Source of the DNA: CBDDCQ01 sp965226285
Lineage (GTDB): Bacteria; Bacteroidota; Bacteroidia; Flavobacteriales; Ichthyobacteriaceae
Direction: 5' to 3'
Length of the DNA stretch: 64,000 nt
Assembly (NCBI GenBank): GCA_965226285.1
Contig: CBDDCQ010000006.1
Location: 620,001-684,000, forward strand
This document shows, piece after piece, positions 27,794-37,573 of this stretch. Every line of letters begins with the position of its first letter. The first letter of the stretch is position 1. The translations under genes and the position numbers were made by a program. The notes below the pieces were generated by a model. It was not told the DNA's origin, did no database searches, and saw nothing but the letters and a program-made list of their open reading frames with translations.

Positions 27794-28777
27794 TTATACA
27801 GATATAATTTTAGCTACCCTTAAAAGTTCTTTATCTATTTCATTGTCTAATTTGATAGCTTTGGACAGGGCTACAGTAATGATTTTTTGATTCTGTATAC
27901 CAATCATAATATTGCTGTTGCTTTTTAATAATTCTTCTACAGCAGTTACGCCCATTCTACTAGCCAAAACCCTGTCAAAACAAGAAGGAGTACCTCCTCT
28001 TTGGATATGTCCTAATACGGTTACTCTTATCTCATAATTGTTTAAACTTTTTTTAGTCTGTTTAGCCAAATCGTATATTCTTCCGGGTTCTTTACCTTCA
28101 GTAACGATAACGATACCTGATGTTTTACCTGAATTAGCACCTGTTTTTAAGGTTTCTATAAGTTGTTCTATACCTATATTTTTCTCTGGAATAAGAACTT
28201 CTTCAGCTCCACCTGCCATTCCAGCATTTAAAGCAATAAAGCCTGCATCTCTACCCATTACTTCAATAAAGAATAATCTATTATGAGAAGAAGCTGTATC
28301 CCTAATATTATCTATAGCTTGTAATACGGTATTGAGTGCTGTATCATATCCTATGGTACAATCTGTACCAAAAATATCATTATCTATAGTTCCAGGAATA
28401 CCAATTACAGGTATTCCAAATTCCTTTTGAAATATCATACCACCAGTAAAAGAGCCATCTCCTCCAATCACAATTAATCCTTCTAAGTTTTGTTTTTTTA
28501 GATTCTCATAAGCTTTTCTTCTGCCAGCTTCTGTCCTAAATTCTTTGGAACGTGCAGATTTTAATATGGTGCCACCTCTATTGATAATATTGGATACAGA
28601 TCGAGCACCTAACGGTATAAAAACATTTTCAATTAATCCTTGGTAACCTTTTTTAATACCGATACACTCTATATTATAATAGTTACAAGTTCTAGATACG
28701 GATCTTATAGCAGCATTCATACCGGGAGAGTCTCCTCCCGATGTCAGTACTCCTATTTTCTTTATATTTTGTTCCAT
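27794..28777 (-). CDS. pfkA: ATP-dependent 6-phosphofructokinase
   Basis: A 327-residue protein, the usual size for bacterial PfkA. The motifs are in order: GVLTSGGDSPGMNAAIR (ATP site), GGDGSFTGG, the catalytic GIPGTIDND with TIGYDTALN, MGRDAGF, and GHIQRGGTPSCFDR. It phosphorylates fructose-6-phosphate at the committed step of glycolysis. It lies 9 nt after the yqeY-like gene and appears to be the last gene of the dcw transcript, which ties a glycolytic enzyme to division genes. Confidence 0.96.
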   Translation of the reverse strand: MEQNIKKIGVLTSGGDSPGMNAAIRSVSRTCNYYNIECIGIKKGYQGLIENVFIPLGARSVSNIINRGGTILKSARSKEFRTEAGRRKAYENLKKQNLEGLIVIGGDGSFTGGMIFQKEFGIPVIGIPGTIDNDIFGTDCTIGYDTALNTVLQAIDNIRDTASSHNRLFFIEVMGRDAGFIALNAGMAGGAEEVLIPEKNIGIEQLIETLKTGANSGKTSGIVIVTEGKEPGRIYDLAKQTKKSLNNYEIRVTVLGHIQRGGTPSCFDRVLASRMGVTAVEELLKSNSNIMIGIQNQKIITVALSKAIKLDNEIDKELLRVAKIISV

Positions 28778-28786
28778 ATTTCATCT

Positions 28787-29236
28787 TTAGTTTAGGATTT
28801 TCTTTATCGTCATAGAAATACTTTTCCCATCAGCTTTTCCCATTAATTCTTTAGAGGCTATATTCATTATTTTTCCCATATCCTTTAGTGTAGATGCTCC
28901 TACTTTTGAAATTATATTTTTGATAATATCTTCTAATTCTTCTTGGCTAATGGGCTGGGGTAGGAAATTTGCAATGATTTCTGCTTGAGCTATTTCATTT
29001 TTTGCTAAATCATCTCTACTTTGTTCTCTGTATATATCAGCGGCATCTTTTCTCTGTTTATAGAGCTTTTGTAGTAACTTAATCTCTTGTTCTTGGCTTA
29101 ATTCTTCTTTGGCTCCTGATTTGGTTTGTTCGAGTAATATAGAGGATTTGATAGCCCTTAATGTTTCTAAAACTATGGTGTTTCTAGTTTTCATAGCTTC
29201 TTTCATCTGCTGCATTACTTTTTTAGTTAAATTCAT
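28787..29236 (-). CDS. GatB/YqeY domain-containing protein
   Basis: A 149-residue single-domain YqeY family protein, similar to the C-terminal tail domain of GatB. Typical segments are MKEAMKTRNTIVLETLRAIKS at the N-terminus, NEIAQAEIIANFLPQPIS, and LKDMGKIMNIASKELMGKADG. Proposed to act on tRNA, but its role is not established. A gene of this family follows ftsZ in many Flavobacteriia, as here (16 nt gap). Confidence 0.9.
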   Translation of the reverse strand: MNLTKKVMQQMKEAMKTRNTIVLETLRAIKSSILLEQTKSGAKEELSQEQEIKLLQKLYKQRKDAADIYREQSRDDLAKNEIAQAEIIANFLPQPISQEELEDIIKNIISKVGASTLKDMGKIMNIASKELMGKADGKSISMTIKKILN

Positions 29237-29252
29237 AATTTATGGATATTAT

Positions 29253-30626
29253 TTATAGTTGTGTTATATTATTATCTGTATCATCATCTAAATACAAAGT
29301 TTTAATATCTTTTTTATCCTTTGCTATTTTAGTGTTGTTTATATTCCATCCTAATCTCTTAAAAGCGGGTTCTTTCTCCATTCTTTCCCTTTCAGTTTCA
29401 GATATTTTATGGCATTTATTATTGAAAGATTTAATATTATGTATTCTGTTTAAGGGTTTATTTTTCATTTCAGATATTTTATTTACCATAGGGTCTAATA
29501 GTGTTTCTACATCAAATAATGTAGGTTGATTTATATTTTGTCTGGTTTTATAAGTTTTACGTTTTGTAGGTATTTGAATTTCATCCATTTCTTGAGTGAT
29601 AGGTTGTTCATCCTCTAGAGGGATTATCTTTTTGCTATCTTCCTCCTGATTTTCTGTAAATCCAGTAGCAATAATAGTAACTTTAATTTCATCTTCCTTA
29701 AGAGTTTCATCTTCTCCCATACCTTCTATAATATCAGTTTCATATCCAGATTCATTTTGGATATACTCATTGATTATGGATATTTCGTCTATGGTAAGTT
29801 CATTATTTGTAGTATAAAATATCTGGAGAAGTACATTTGTTGCTCCTTTGATGTTATTATTATTCAAAAGGGGTGAAGCAAGAGCTTTTTCAATAGCCGT
29901 TTTTGCTCTGTTTTCTCCTTTAGCAGTAGCTGATCCCATAATAGCATTTCCGCTATTAGATAATACTGTTTTAGCGTCTTTTAAATCTATATTGATTAGA
30001 AAATGTTTAGTGATGAGTTCTGCTATACTTTTAGTAGCAGTACACAATATTTCATTTACTATCGCAAAGGCTTTCTTACATTGGAAATCACCATATATGT
30101 CTCTAAGTTTATCATTATTGATTAGGATAATAGAGTCTACATATTGTTTTAATTTTTTAATTCCTTCTTTAGCTGATTCTTTTCTTTTGGGTCCTTCAAA
30201 TTGAAAAGGTGTAGTTACAACAGCTACGGTAAGTATATTAAGCTCTTTACAAACTTTAGCAATCACAGGGGCAGCCCCTGTACCAGTACCTCCTCCCATT
30301 CCTGCTGTAATAAATACCATTTTAGTATTGAATTCTAATATTTCTTTGATATTGTTTATACTCTCTTTAGCGTATGCTTCACCTACCTTAGGATCGCCAC
30401 CTGCACCTAGTCCATCTTTGCCTAATTTTACTTTATTTGTAATGGGGCTGTTTTCCAGAGCTTGTGTATCGGTATTACATATTACAAAATCAACTCCTTG
30501 AATACCTCTTTCGCACATATAATTTATAGCATTTCCACCACCACCACCAATGCCTATTACTTTAATCACCGAAGATTTATTCTTGGGCATCTTAAAATCC
30601 ATATTTATGCTTAATAAATTATTCAT
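29253..30626 (-). CDS. ftsZ: Cell division protein FtsZ
   Basis: A 457-residue tubulin homologue. The nucleotide-binding glycine-rich IGIGGGGGNAI (about residues 24-34) and the GTPase signature GGGTGTG (111-117) are present. The catalytic T7-loop region reads NIDLKDAKTVLSNSGNA, somewhat different from the usual NVDFAD. A long, polar C-terminal linker from about residue 330 is followed by a short acidic end. FtsZ polymerises into the division ring. The start overlaps the ftsA stop by 4 nt. Confidence 0.97.
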   Translation of the reverse strand: MNNLLSINMDFKMPKNKSSVIKVIGIGGGGGNAINYMCERGIQGVDFVICNTDTQALENSPITNKVKLGKDGLGAGGDPKVGEAYAKESINNIKEILEFNTKMVFITAGMGGGTGTGAAPVIAKVCKELNILTVAVVTTPFQFEGPKRKESAKEGIKKLKQYVDSIILINNDKLRDIYGDFQCKKAFAIVNEILCTATKSIAELITKHFLINIDLKDAKTVLSNSGNAIMGSATAKGENRAKTAIEKALASPLLNNNNIKGATNVLLQIFYTTNNELTIDEISIINEYIQNESGYETDIIEGMGEDETLKEDEIKVTIIATGFTENQEEDSKKIIPLEDEQPITQEMDEIQIPTKRKTYKTRQNINQPTLFDVETLLDPMVNKISEMKNKPLNRIHNIKSFNNKCHKISETERERMEKEPAFKRLGWNINNTKIAKDKKDIKTLYLDDDTDNNITQL

Positions 30627-31918
30627 TTATTATCTACGGTAACTAACATATTTTTAAATTTATCTACCCATCTGTCCATAAAGGAGGGCTTTTTTGTGTG
30701 TGTTTTTTCCTTCTTATTAGAGGTATCTACTTTATCTTCTATATTCTTGTGTTTTAGGTTATATAAGCCCCTTATAGTAAGTCCCACTGCTGTAGCGTAG
30801 GAAGGTGCTTTAAGATCTTCTTTAGAAGAATTTTTTACAACATGTTCATTGGGGTATCCTATTCTAGTGTTTATGCCTGTGAGGTGTTCTACTAGCTGTC
30901 TTAGATGTTTAAGTTCTGCACCTCCACCTGTAAGTACTATACCTGCTATAAGTTGTTTTTTAGGGTCATTATGCCAGTTTATGATGTGTATATTTATTTG
31001 GTCAAATATTTCTTTTATTCGGGCATATATAATTTCAGATACTTGCCTTAGAGATACTTCAGTAGCTTTTCTTCCTCTAATTCCAGGTACTGCTATGAGT
31101 GAATTGGGACTATTTTCAGCGGGCCATGCAGAACCGTATTTTATTTTTAGGACTTCTGCTTGGTTACCCATAATGCTACAGCCTTCATGAATGTCTCTGG
31201 TAATGGCGTTTCCTCCAAAGGGTACAATAGCTGTATGTTTAATAATTCCATTCTTGAAAATAGCTAAGTCTGTAGTTCCTCCTCCTATATCTATAAGTGC
31301 TACTCCTGCTTCTTTTTCTTCTTGGCTGAGTACGGCATCTGCTGATGCTAAAGGTTCTAAAGTAATATCGGAGAAATTAAGCCCTGCATTTTTTACACAA
31401 GTATTTATGTTTTTTATGGATGCAGTTTCTCCTATCACAATATGGAAGTTTGCATCTAATCGTTCACCACACATTCCAATAGGTTCATTTGATTCGTAAT
31501 TATTAATTTTAAAGTTCTGAGGAATTACTTCTATAATTTCTTGTCCAGGTAGCATAGGTAGTTTATTTACTTGTTGTTCTGTGAGTGTATTGATGTCTTT
31601 TTTGGTAATGGTTTCTTCAGGATTTTTTCGTATGATATAATCCGAGTTTTGCATACTTCGGATATGTTCTCCTGCGATACCTGTTATTACTTCTGTAATT
31701 TCTATATTCGATTTATTTTCGGCTTGTATTATTGCCTCTTTTATAGTATTAGTAGTATTTAAAATATTAGTTACTATACCTCTAGCAGATAATCCTGAAC
31801 TTTTAGTTTTTCCTAATCCCAGAATTTCCAACTCTCCATTTTTATTTTCTATACCTACCATAGCTATAATTTTAGTAGTACCTATATCTAATCCTACGGC
31901 TATATTTGTCTGTTTCAT
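30623..31918 (-). CDS. ftsA: Cell division protein FtsA
   Basis: A 431-residue actin-like ATPase. Phosphate-1 motif VGLDIGTTKI, the 1C domain, phosphate-2 ALIDIGGGTTDLAIF (about residue 205) and the adenosine motif IVLTGGGAEL are present. The C-terminal FMDRWVDKFKNML is an amphipathic membrane-targeting helix. It tethers FtsZ to the membrane. Seven nt separate it from ftsQ. Confidence 0.96.
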   Translation of the reverse strand: MKQTNIAVGLDIGTTKIIAMVGIENKNGELEILGLGKTKSSGLSARGIVTNILNTTNTIKEAIIQAENKSNIEITEVITGIAGEHIRSMQNSDYIIRKNPEETITKKDINTLTEQQVNKLPMLPGQEIIEVIPQNFKINNYESNEPIGMCGERLDANFHIVIGETASIKNINTCVKNAGLNFSDITLEPLASADAVLSQEEKEAGVALIDIGGGTTDLAIFKNGIIKHTAIVPFGGNAITRDIHEGCSIMGNQAEVLKIKYGSAWPAENSPNSLIAVPGIRGRKATEVSLRQVSEIIYARIKEIFDQINIHIINWHNDPKKQLIAGIVLTGGGAELKHLRQLVEHLTGINTRIGYPNEHVVKNSSKEDLKAPSYATAVGLTIRGLYNLKHKNIEDKVDTSNKKEKTHTKKPSFMDRWVDKFKNMLVTVDNK

Positions 31919-31924
31919 AATTCT

Positions 31925-32650
31925 TTATCTTTTAGTACAAACTATTTGGTTATCAAATTCTATATTTAAATTTTTATAAATACCTTTTTCTATAGTATTA
32001 TAATTTGCCAAATAAAAATATTTTAATTTAGCAAACTTTTTCTTAATATTTTCTAACTTACCAAGTTCTATTGTGTAACTTTTGTCTATAGGATAAATGG
32101 TACACCTATTATAGTCATATATTTTTAGACCAATAACATATTTCCATAACCATTTACTTTTGGAAATGTATTGTAAAAGATTAACAATTAGTTTTTTATT
32201 TTCGTTATTTAGATTTCCATATATAATAGGCACTCTTACAGAGAATATATTTGAAGTAGGAAAGGCGTTTCCTGAAGAGTTCATATAATAACTACTATTT
32301 TTTTCAATCACTCTGGCTATAGGTTTTTTTTGATTTACTTTTATATTCAAATCTTTACTTATTCCAATATAAACATTTATACTGCTAATAAATGGAATTT
32401 TTAAGAGTTCATTTTCAATTTCATTTATTTGAATAAGATTAACTTTTTTATCTAATAAATTACCAAATCGCATTTTAATTTTTGCATATAACATTTTTTT
32501 GTTTACAAATCTTAAATTAGTACTATCTGTAATGATAATATTAATTTGTCTTACTAATCCAGTATGGAATTGGGAGGACGCAAATATAATGATGAATATT
32601 GAAAAAGACACCAAAAAAGTAATCAATATATTTGTTTTTTTATAGTTCAA
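31925..32650 (-). CDS. ftsQ: Cell division protein FtsQ/DivIB
   Basis: A 241-residue bitopic protein with one N-terminal transmembrane segment (about 8-26), a POTRA-like region (LVRQINIIITDSTNLRFVN) and the motif IPFISSINVYIGISKDLNIKV, then the beta domain with PIARVIEK. Low sequence identity is normal for the family. The assignment rests on topology, size and position between murC and ftsA. The start overlaps the murG-murC stop by 4 nt. Confidence 0.85.
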   Translation of the reverse strand: MNYKKTNILITFLVSFSIFIIIFASSQFHTGLVRQINIIITDSTNLRFVNKKMLYAKIKMRFGNLLDKKVNLIQINEIENELLKIPFISSINVYIGISKDLNIKVNQKKPIARVIEKNSSYYMNSSGNAFPTSNIFSVRVPIIYGNLNNENKKLIVNLLQYISKSKWLWKYVIGLKIYDYNRCTIYPIDKSYTIELGKLENIKKKFAKLKYFYLANYNTIEKGIYKNLNIEFDNQIVCTKR

Positions 32651-35091
32651 ATCAAATTTCTTTTTATAGTGGGTACAAGTTCTCCAATGTCTCCTGCACC
32701 CAGGGTTAGTAGTATGTCAAAATGTGCATTTTTAATATGCTTATTGATGTCTTTTTTAGGGATAACTTTTTTGTGTTTGAGAGGGATTTTTTTAAGCAAC
32801 CAGTTAGAATTTACTCCCGAGATAGGTGTTTCTCTGGCAGGGTATATTTCCAGTAAAAAGAGTTCGTTTAAGAGTGCTAAACTTTGAGCAAACTCATCGG
32901 CAAACTCATGGGTTCTGCTAAACAAATGCGGTTGAAATATTCCCAATATCCTCTTATGGGGGTGCATTTCCTTTATGGCTAATATCGTAGATTTTATTTC
33001 TTTAGGGTGGTGTGCATAATCGTCTATGTAAATACAATTTTTGGTTTTAATATGATAATCAAACCTCCTTTTTACTCCTTGAAAAGAGTTAAGAGCTTTA
33101 CGAATGATTTCTAGAGAAATATTTTTTTTGTATGCTAAGGCTACTGCTGCAATGGTATTTTCTAAATTATGTTTTCCTGCTGAGTTCATTTTTATATTTT
33201 GAATATGCTTATCTAAGGTATGTATATCAAATGTATAAGAGCCATTTTTTGCAAGTATGTTGTCTATATAAAAATCAGCTTTTTCTTCTACGGCATAAGT
33301 TTGACCTTTTATGGGCAACCCTTTTCTTATGATAATATTTTTACGTTTTTTTATTTTATTGGAAAAAAGGTAAAATGCTCTTTTGAGTTCGTCGTGATTG
33401 TGATAAATGTCCAGATGATCAGCATCCATAGAGGTAATACAACATATATCGGGGTGTAACTGTAAAAATGAACGGTCAAACTCATCGGCTTCTACTACCA
33501 TAGTATCTTTTCCTCCTAGTATCAAATTAGAATTGTAATTTTGAGAAATACCCCCTAAAAAAGAAGTTGCAGGATAATTGGCAACTTTCATAATATGTGC
33601 AAGGATAGCTGTAGTAGTAGTTTTACCATGCGTTCCGGCTATAGCTATGCAAAATGTTTCTTTACTTATCATACCCAATATTTCTGCTCTTTTTTTGAGT
33701 ATGAACTTATTTTGTGAGAAATAGAGGAATATGTTATTCTCTTTTGAAATGGCAGGAGTATATATAATGAGTGTATGTTCTTTGTGAGTATAGTCTTTCG
33801 GAATGAAGTTGATATCATCTTCAAAAAATATTTCAATACCTATATCTGATAACATATTAGTATTTTCACTTTTCACCCTGTCGTATCCACCTACACTTTT
33901 TCCTATAGCTTGAAAATATTGTGCTAGAGAGCTCATACCTGCACCTCCTATACCTATGAAAAATACTTGTGTAATATGGGCTAGTGTACTCATATTACAT
34001 TTAGGGATTAATTTCATCATTTCATCTACAATATGACTAGTAGCATTAGGTAGTGCCATAGATTTTAAATTTTGTTCCATTTGTTTTTTTGTAGGATCAT
34101 GGAATAAGTATTTTTCTATCATAGGTAGAAGTTTTTGTATATCGTTTTGTTTTAATATCAGTGCTGCATTTTTATTTACTAGAGCCATTGCATTTTTGGT
34201 TTGGTGATCTTCAGCTAGATTAGGTGATGGAATAAATATAGGAAGTTTTCCTATGATAGAAAGTTCTGAAATGGTACTTGCTCCACTACGGCTTACGATT
34301 ATGTCTGCTATGGCGTAGGCGTAGTTCATATCTGTAATAAAATCGTATATTTTAATAAGGTTATTTTCGAGTTTTTCTACTGATTTTTTGCATTTTTCAA
34401 AGTAGAATTTTCCACATTGCCATAGTAGTTGTACATCTTTTTGAATAAACCAATTTAAATTTTCTTCAATGATTTGGTTGATAGCTTGAGCCCCTAAACT
34501 TCCACCTAATATTAAAATAGTTTTCTTTGTATTATCTAATCCAAAATGTTCGTGTGGATTTTTTAAAGTATAATTATGAAAAGATGCGATTTGCGCTCTT
34601 ATAGGATTACCTGTTTTTACCATTTTGTTCTTATCAAAGAAATGATTTAGGTTATCATAAGCAACGCATATTTTTTTTGCTCTTTTGGCTAATAGTTGAT
34701 TAGTGATTCCCGGATATGAATTTTGTTCTTGTATAAGTGTAGGAATTTTCATTAATGACGAAGCAAATAATATAGGTCCACTGGCAAAACCTCCAGTCCC
34801 TATAACTATATGTGGCTTAAATTTTAGTATAATCAACCAAGATTTGAAAAGACTAAAGATTAATTTGATAGGAAATAGTATATTTTTGAATGTAATTTTT
34901 CGTTGTATTCCTGATATCCACAATCCTATAATTTTATACCCAGCTTGAGGTACTCTTTGCATTTCCATCTTATCACTAGCCCCTACAAACAAGAGTTGAG
35001 CATTAGAGTTTCTCTTTTTTATTTCATCGGCAATGGCAATAGCTGGGTATATGTGCCCTCCTGTTCCTCCTCCACTTATTAGTATTCTCAT
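32647..35091 (-). CDS. MurG-MurC fusion: lipid II GlcNAc transferase joined to UDP-MurNAc-L-alanine ligase
   Basis: A single 814-codon frame. Residues 1-366 form a complete MurG: GGGTGGHIYPA at the N-terminus, the acceptor-binding IGTGGFASGP, and the UDP-GlcNAc motif SRSGASTISEL with the later EDHQTKNA. Residues 367-814 form a complete MurC: GIGGAGMSSLAQYF, the ATP loop GTHGKTTTTAILAH, EADEFDRSFL and YIDDYAHHPKEI. The junction reads PKCNMSTLAH with no stop codon. These enzymes act at opposite stages of precursor synthesis and are normally encoded by adjacent separate genes. MurC could also be made alone from the internal ATG at 33993. A one-base consensus error joining two genes cannot be excluded. 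Confidence 0.9.
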   Translation of the reverse strand: MRILISGGGTGGHIYPAIAIADEIKKRNSNAQLLFVGASDKMEMQRVPQAGYKIIGLWISGIQRKITFKNILFPIKLIFSLFKSWLIILKFKPHIVIGTGGFASGPILFASSLMKIPTLIQEQNSYPGITNQLLAKRAKKICVAYDNLNHFFDKNKMVKTGNPIRAQIASFHNYTLKNPHEHFGLDNTKKTILILGGSLGAQAINQIIEENLNWFIQKDVQLLWQCGKFYFEKCKKSVEKLENNLIKIYDFITDMNYAYAIADIIVSRSGASTISELSIIGKLPIFIPSPNLAEDHQTKNAMALVNKNAALILKQNDIQKLLPMIEKYLFHDPTKKQMEQNLKSMALPNATSHIVDEMMKLIPKCNMSTLAHITQVFFIGIGGAGMSSLAQYFQAIGKSVGGYDRVKSENTNMLSDIGIEIFFEDDINFIPKDYTHKEHTLIIYTPAISKENNIFLYFSQNKFILKKRAEILGMISKETFCIAIAGTHGKTTTTAILAHIMKVANYPATSFLGGISQNYNSNLILGGKDTMVVEADEFDRSFLQLHPDICCITSMDADHLDIYHNHDELKRAFYLFSNKIKKRKNIIIRKGLPIKGQTYAVEEKADFYIDNILAKNGSYTFDIHTLDKHIQNIKMNSAGKHNLENTIAAVALAYKKNISLEIIRKALNSFQGVKRRFDYHIKTKNCIYIDDYAHHPKEIKSTILAIKEMHPHKRILGIFQPHLFSRTHEFADEFAQSLALLNELFLLEIYPARETPISGVNSNWLLKKIPLKHKKVIPKKDINKHIKNAHFDILLTLGAGDIGELVPTIKRNLI

Positions 35092-36236
35092 ATTCTTTTC
35101 ATTTTTTCTCTATAGGATCTACTTACATTTAATATAATTCCTACAGCTAGGCAATTCATCCATATAGATGTTCCGCCACTACTTATAAAAGGAAGAGGTT
35201 GTCCTGTAACAGGTAATAAATTCACAGCTACAGCTATATTGATAAAAGCCTGATATACAATAGGCATTCCCATAGCAAAAACTAATAATTTTCCAAAGTT
35301 ATCTTCCGTTTTTGTAATAACTATGGTTATTCTAAATAGAAAATATAAATAACAAATAATTATCATAATACCTCCTACTATACCATATTCTTCTACAATA
35401 ATAGCGAAGATAAAATCAGATGAAGATTGAGGTAGAAAGTTCTTTTGAATACTTTTACCGGGGCCTTTGCCTAATATACCTCCAATAGCTATAGCAGTTT
35501 TTGATTTTTCTACTTGATAATTTTCTCGATTGTCAGAAGACCAAAATATTGAAATTCTATTCTCCCAAGTAGTTACACGATTAGGCATAATATTGGGAGC
35601 TAATTTGATTAGGCAGTAGAAACTTATACCTAATAATATGGTAAAACCAGCGACAAAAAAGAGGTATTTCATGGGGTATTTCCCTATGAACATGAGTGTG
35701 GTGCACATAGTGAGTAATATAAACCCAGTAGATAAGTTAGAGGGTAAGATTAAGATAATAACTAATGCTATGGGGAATAATAGTGGTAATGCACTTTCTT
35801 TGATACCATTATAATATCCATTCTGTTTAGAAAGATAAGCTGCTATGTACATCATAAGTGATATGCTAGCTATGGTAGAAGGTTGAAAAGATAAACCTAC
35901 AAAGGGGAGTTTTATCCACCTACTGGCATTGGCACCATTTATGGTTGTAGATTGTAATAATGTTATAGTAAGTAATATAACGGATATAATTAGTAGTATG
36001 GCAGATAGTTTTTTTAAATATTTAAAATTAATACAATGTATTACATAAGTAATCAACAGCCCCATAAATAAATGTATGATATGTTTTAATAAAAACCCAA
36101 TGGTATATCCTCCTGCATGGTGATATGCTAAATTACTACTAGAACTATATATGGGTAAAAATGAGCTTATACAGAGTATCGTAGTAATCATCCAAACTCC
36201 TCTATCACCTTTTATATTATTGACCAAAAGTCTCAT
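35088..36236 (-). CDS. ftsW: SEDS-family peptidoglycan polymerase FtsW
   Basis: An integral membrane protein with about ten transmembrane helices and the FtsW/RodA/SpoVE signatures SRWIKLPFVGLSFQPS and LPVTGQPLPFISSGGTS near the end. It polymerises lipid II at the septum with the cognate PBP (the ftsI product). The longer frame opens at 36311, but the ATG at 36236 is chosen: it gives MRLLVNNIKGDRGVW as in relatives, and it follows the murD stop by one base. The stop overlaps the murG-murC start by 4 nt. Confidence 0.93.
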   Translation of the reverse strand: MRLLVNNIKGDRGVWMITTILCISSFLPIYSSSSNLAYHHAGGYTIGFLLKHIIHLFMGLLITYVIHCINFKYLKKLSAILLIISVILLTITLLQSTTINGANASRWIKLPFVGLSFQPSTIASISLMMYIAAYLSKQNGYYNGIKESALPLLFPIALVIILILPSNLSTGFILLTMCTTLMFIGKYPMKYLFFVAGFTILLGISFYCLIKLAPNIMPNRVTTWENRISIFWSSDNRENYQVEKSKTAIAIGGILGKGPGKSIQKNFLPQSSSDFIFAIIVEEYGIVGGIMIIICYLYFLFRITIVITKTEDNFGKLLVFAMGMPIVYQAFINIAVAVNLLPVTGQPLPFISSGGTSIWMNCLAVGIILNVSRSYREKMKRI

Positions 36237-36237
36237 A

Positions 36238-37569
36238 TTAAATTTGGTTGATATACATTTTAAATTGATTGCCTCTATCTTCATAACTATCAAATAAATC
36301 AAAACTGGCACAAGCAGGAGAGAGCAATACAGTATCGCCCTTTTGAGCTAATTGATGGGCATAATATACGGCTTTTTCCATTTGGGTTGTTTCTATAATT
36401 TGTAGTATTTCGGTTTCAAAAGCCGATTTGAGTTTTATATTATTTTTTCCCAAACATATTAATCCCTTTACTTTATTGCGTACTAAGGGGAATAAATCTG
36501 TATAATTATTGCCTTTGTCTATTCCACCTGCAATCCATATAATAGGAGTTTTTATACTTTCAATAGCATAAAATGTAGCATTGATATTAGTAGCTTTGGA
36601 GTCATTGATATAATGAACATGATTTATAGTACATACTTTTTCCATTCTATGTTCTATACTGTTAAAACTTCTGAGTGTTTCTCTTAGAGTTTTATCCTTT
36701 ACATTTAGTAATACAGAAGATATTCCTGCAGCCATACTATTTTTTACATTATGATTGCCTTGTAATCCTAAATCACTGATGAGTATATCAAAAGTTTTTT
36801 TAGACTTTAAGGTTAATTTATTATTTTCTATGAATCCTCCTTTGGATAGCGTTTTTGAAGTAGAAAAACATAATTTTTTTGGGCTAATAGCATTTTTATG
36901 GATATATTCAGTAATATTGAGATCATCATTGTTATATACTAAATAATCTTCTTTTGTTTGATTTTTACAAATTCTGAATTTTGATTTAATGTAATTTGTA
37001 ATGTCATTTCCATATCTGTCTAAATGATCAGCTGTGATATTAAGTAGTATGGCAATATTAGGTTTAAATTTTTTTATTCCATCTAGTTGAAAACTGCTTA
37101 GTTCTAATACATAAATATCATATTCTTTTTTGGCTACTTGGTAGGCGAAACTCTCTCCAATATTACCAGCAATGGCTACATTCAATCCTTCGTTTTTTAG
37201 AATCTGATAAATTAGTTGGGTAGTAGTAGTTTTGCCATTACTTCCTGTGATTGCTACTATTTTAGCATTGGTATATCTGCATGCAAATTCTATTTCTGAT
37301 ATAATAGGAATGTTTTGTTGCACAATTTTTTGTATAATATTTATATTATCAGAAATGCCGGGGCTTTTGATTATTTCATCTGCACGTAGTATTTCATCTA
37401 TAGAATGCTTTTTTTCTTCATATCTGATATGATGTTTTTCTAAAATATTTTTATATTTTTTAGGTATCATGCCATTGTCAGATACGAGTACTTCTATACC
37501 TTTTAAAGTGGCTAGTACTGCTGCACCAACACCACTTTCTCTACCTCCTAATATTACTATTTTTTTCAT
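36238..37569 (-). CDS. murD: UDP-N-acetylmuramoyl-L-alanine--D-glutamate ligase
   Basis: A 443-residue Mur ligase. N-terminal KIVILGGRESGVGAA (UDP-binding), ATP loop AITGSNGKTTTTQLIY, central ELSSFQLD and NITADHLDRYG, and C-terminal YINDSKATNI and LLSPACASFDLFDSYEDRG, which are specific for MurD. It adds D-glutamate to UDP-MurNAc-L-Ala in the cytoplasm. Confidence 0.97.
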   Translation of the reverse strand: MKKIVILGGRESGVGAAVLATLKGIEVLVSDNGMIPKKYKNILEKHHIRYEEKKHSIDEILRADEIIKSPGISDNINIIQKIVQQNIPIISEIEFACRYTNAKIVAITGSNGKTTTTQLIYQILKNEGLNVAIAGNIGESFAYQVAKKEYDIYVLELSSFQLDGIKKFKPNIAILLNITADHLDRYGNDITNYIKSKFRICKNQTKEDYLVYNNDDLNITEYIHKNAISPKKLCFSTSKTLSKGGFIENNKLTLKSKKTFDILISDLGLQGNHNVKNSMAAGISSVLLNVKDKTLRETLRSFNSIEHRMEKVCTINHVHYINDSKATNINATFYAIESIKTPIIWIAGGIDKGNNYTDLFPLVRNKVKGLICLGKNNIKLKSAFETEILQIIETTQMEKAVYYAHQLAQKGDTVLLSPACASFDLFDSYEDRGNQFKMYINQI

Positions 37570-37573
37570 TGTA

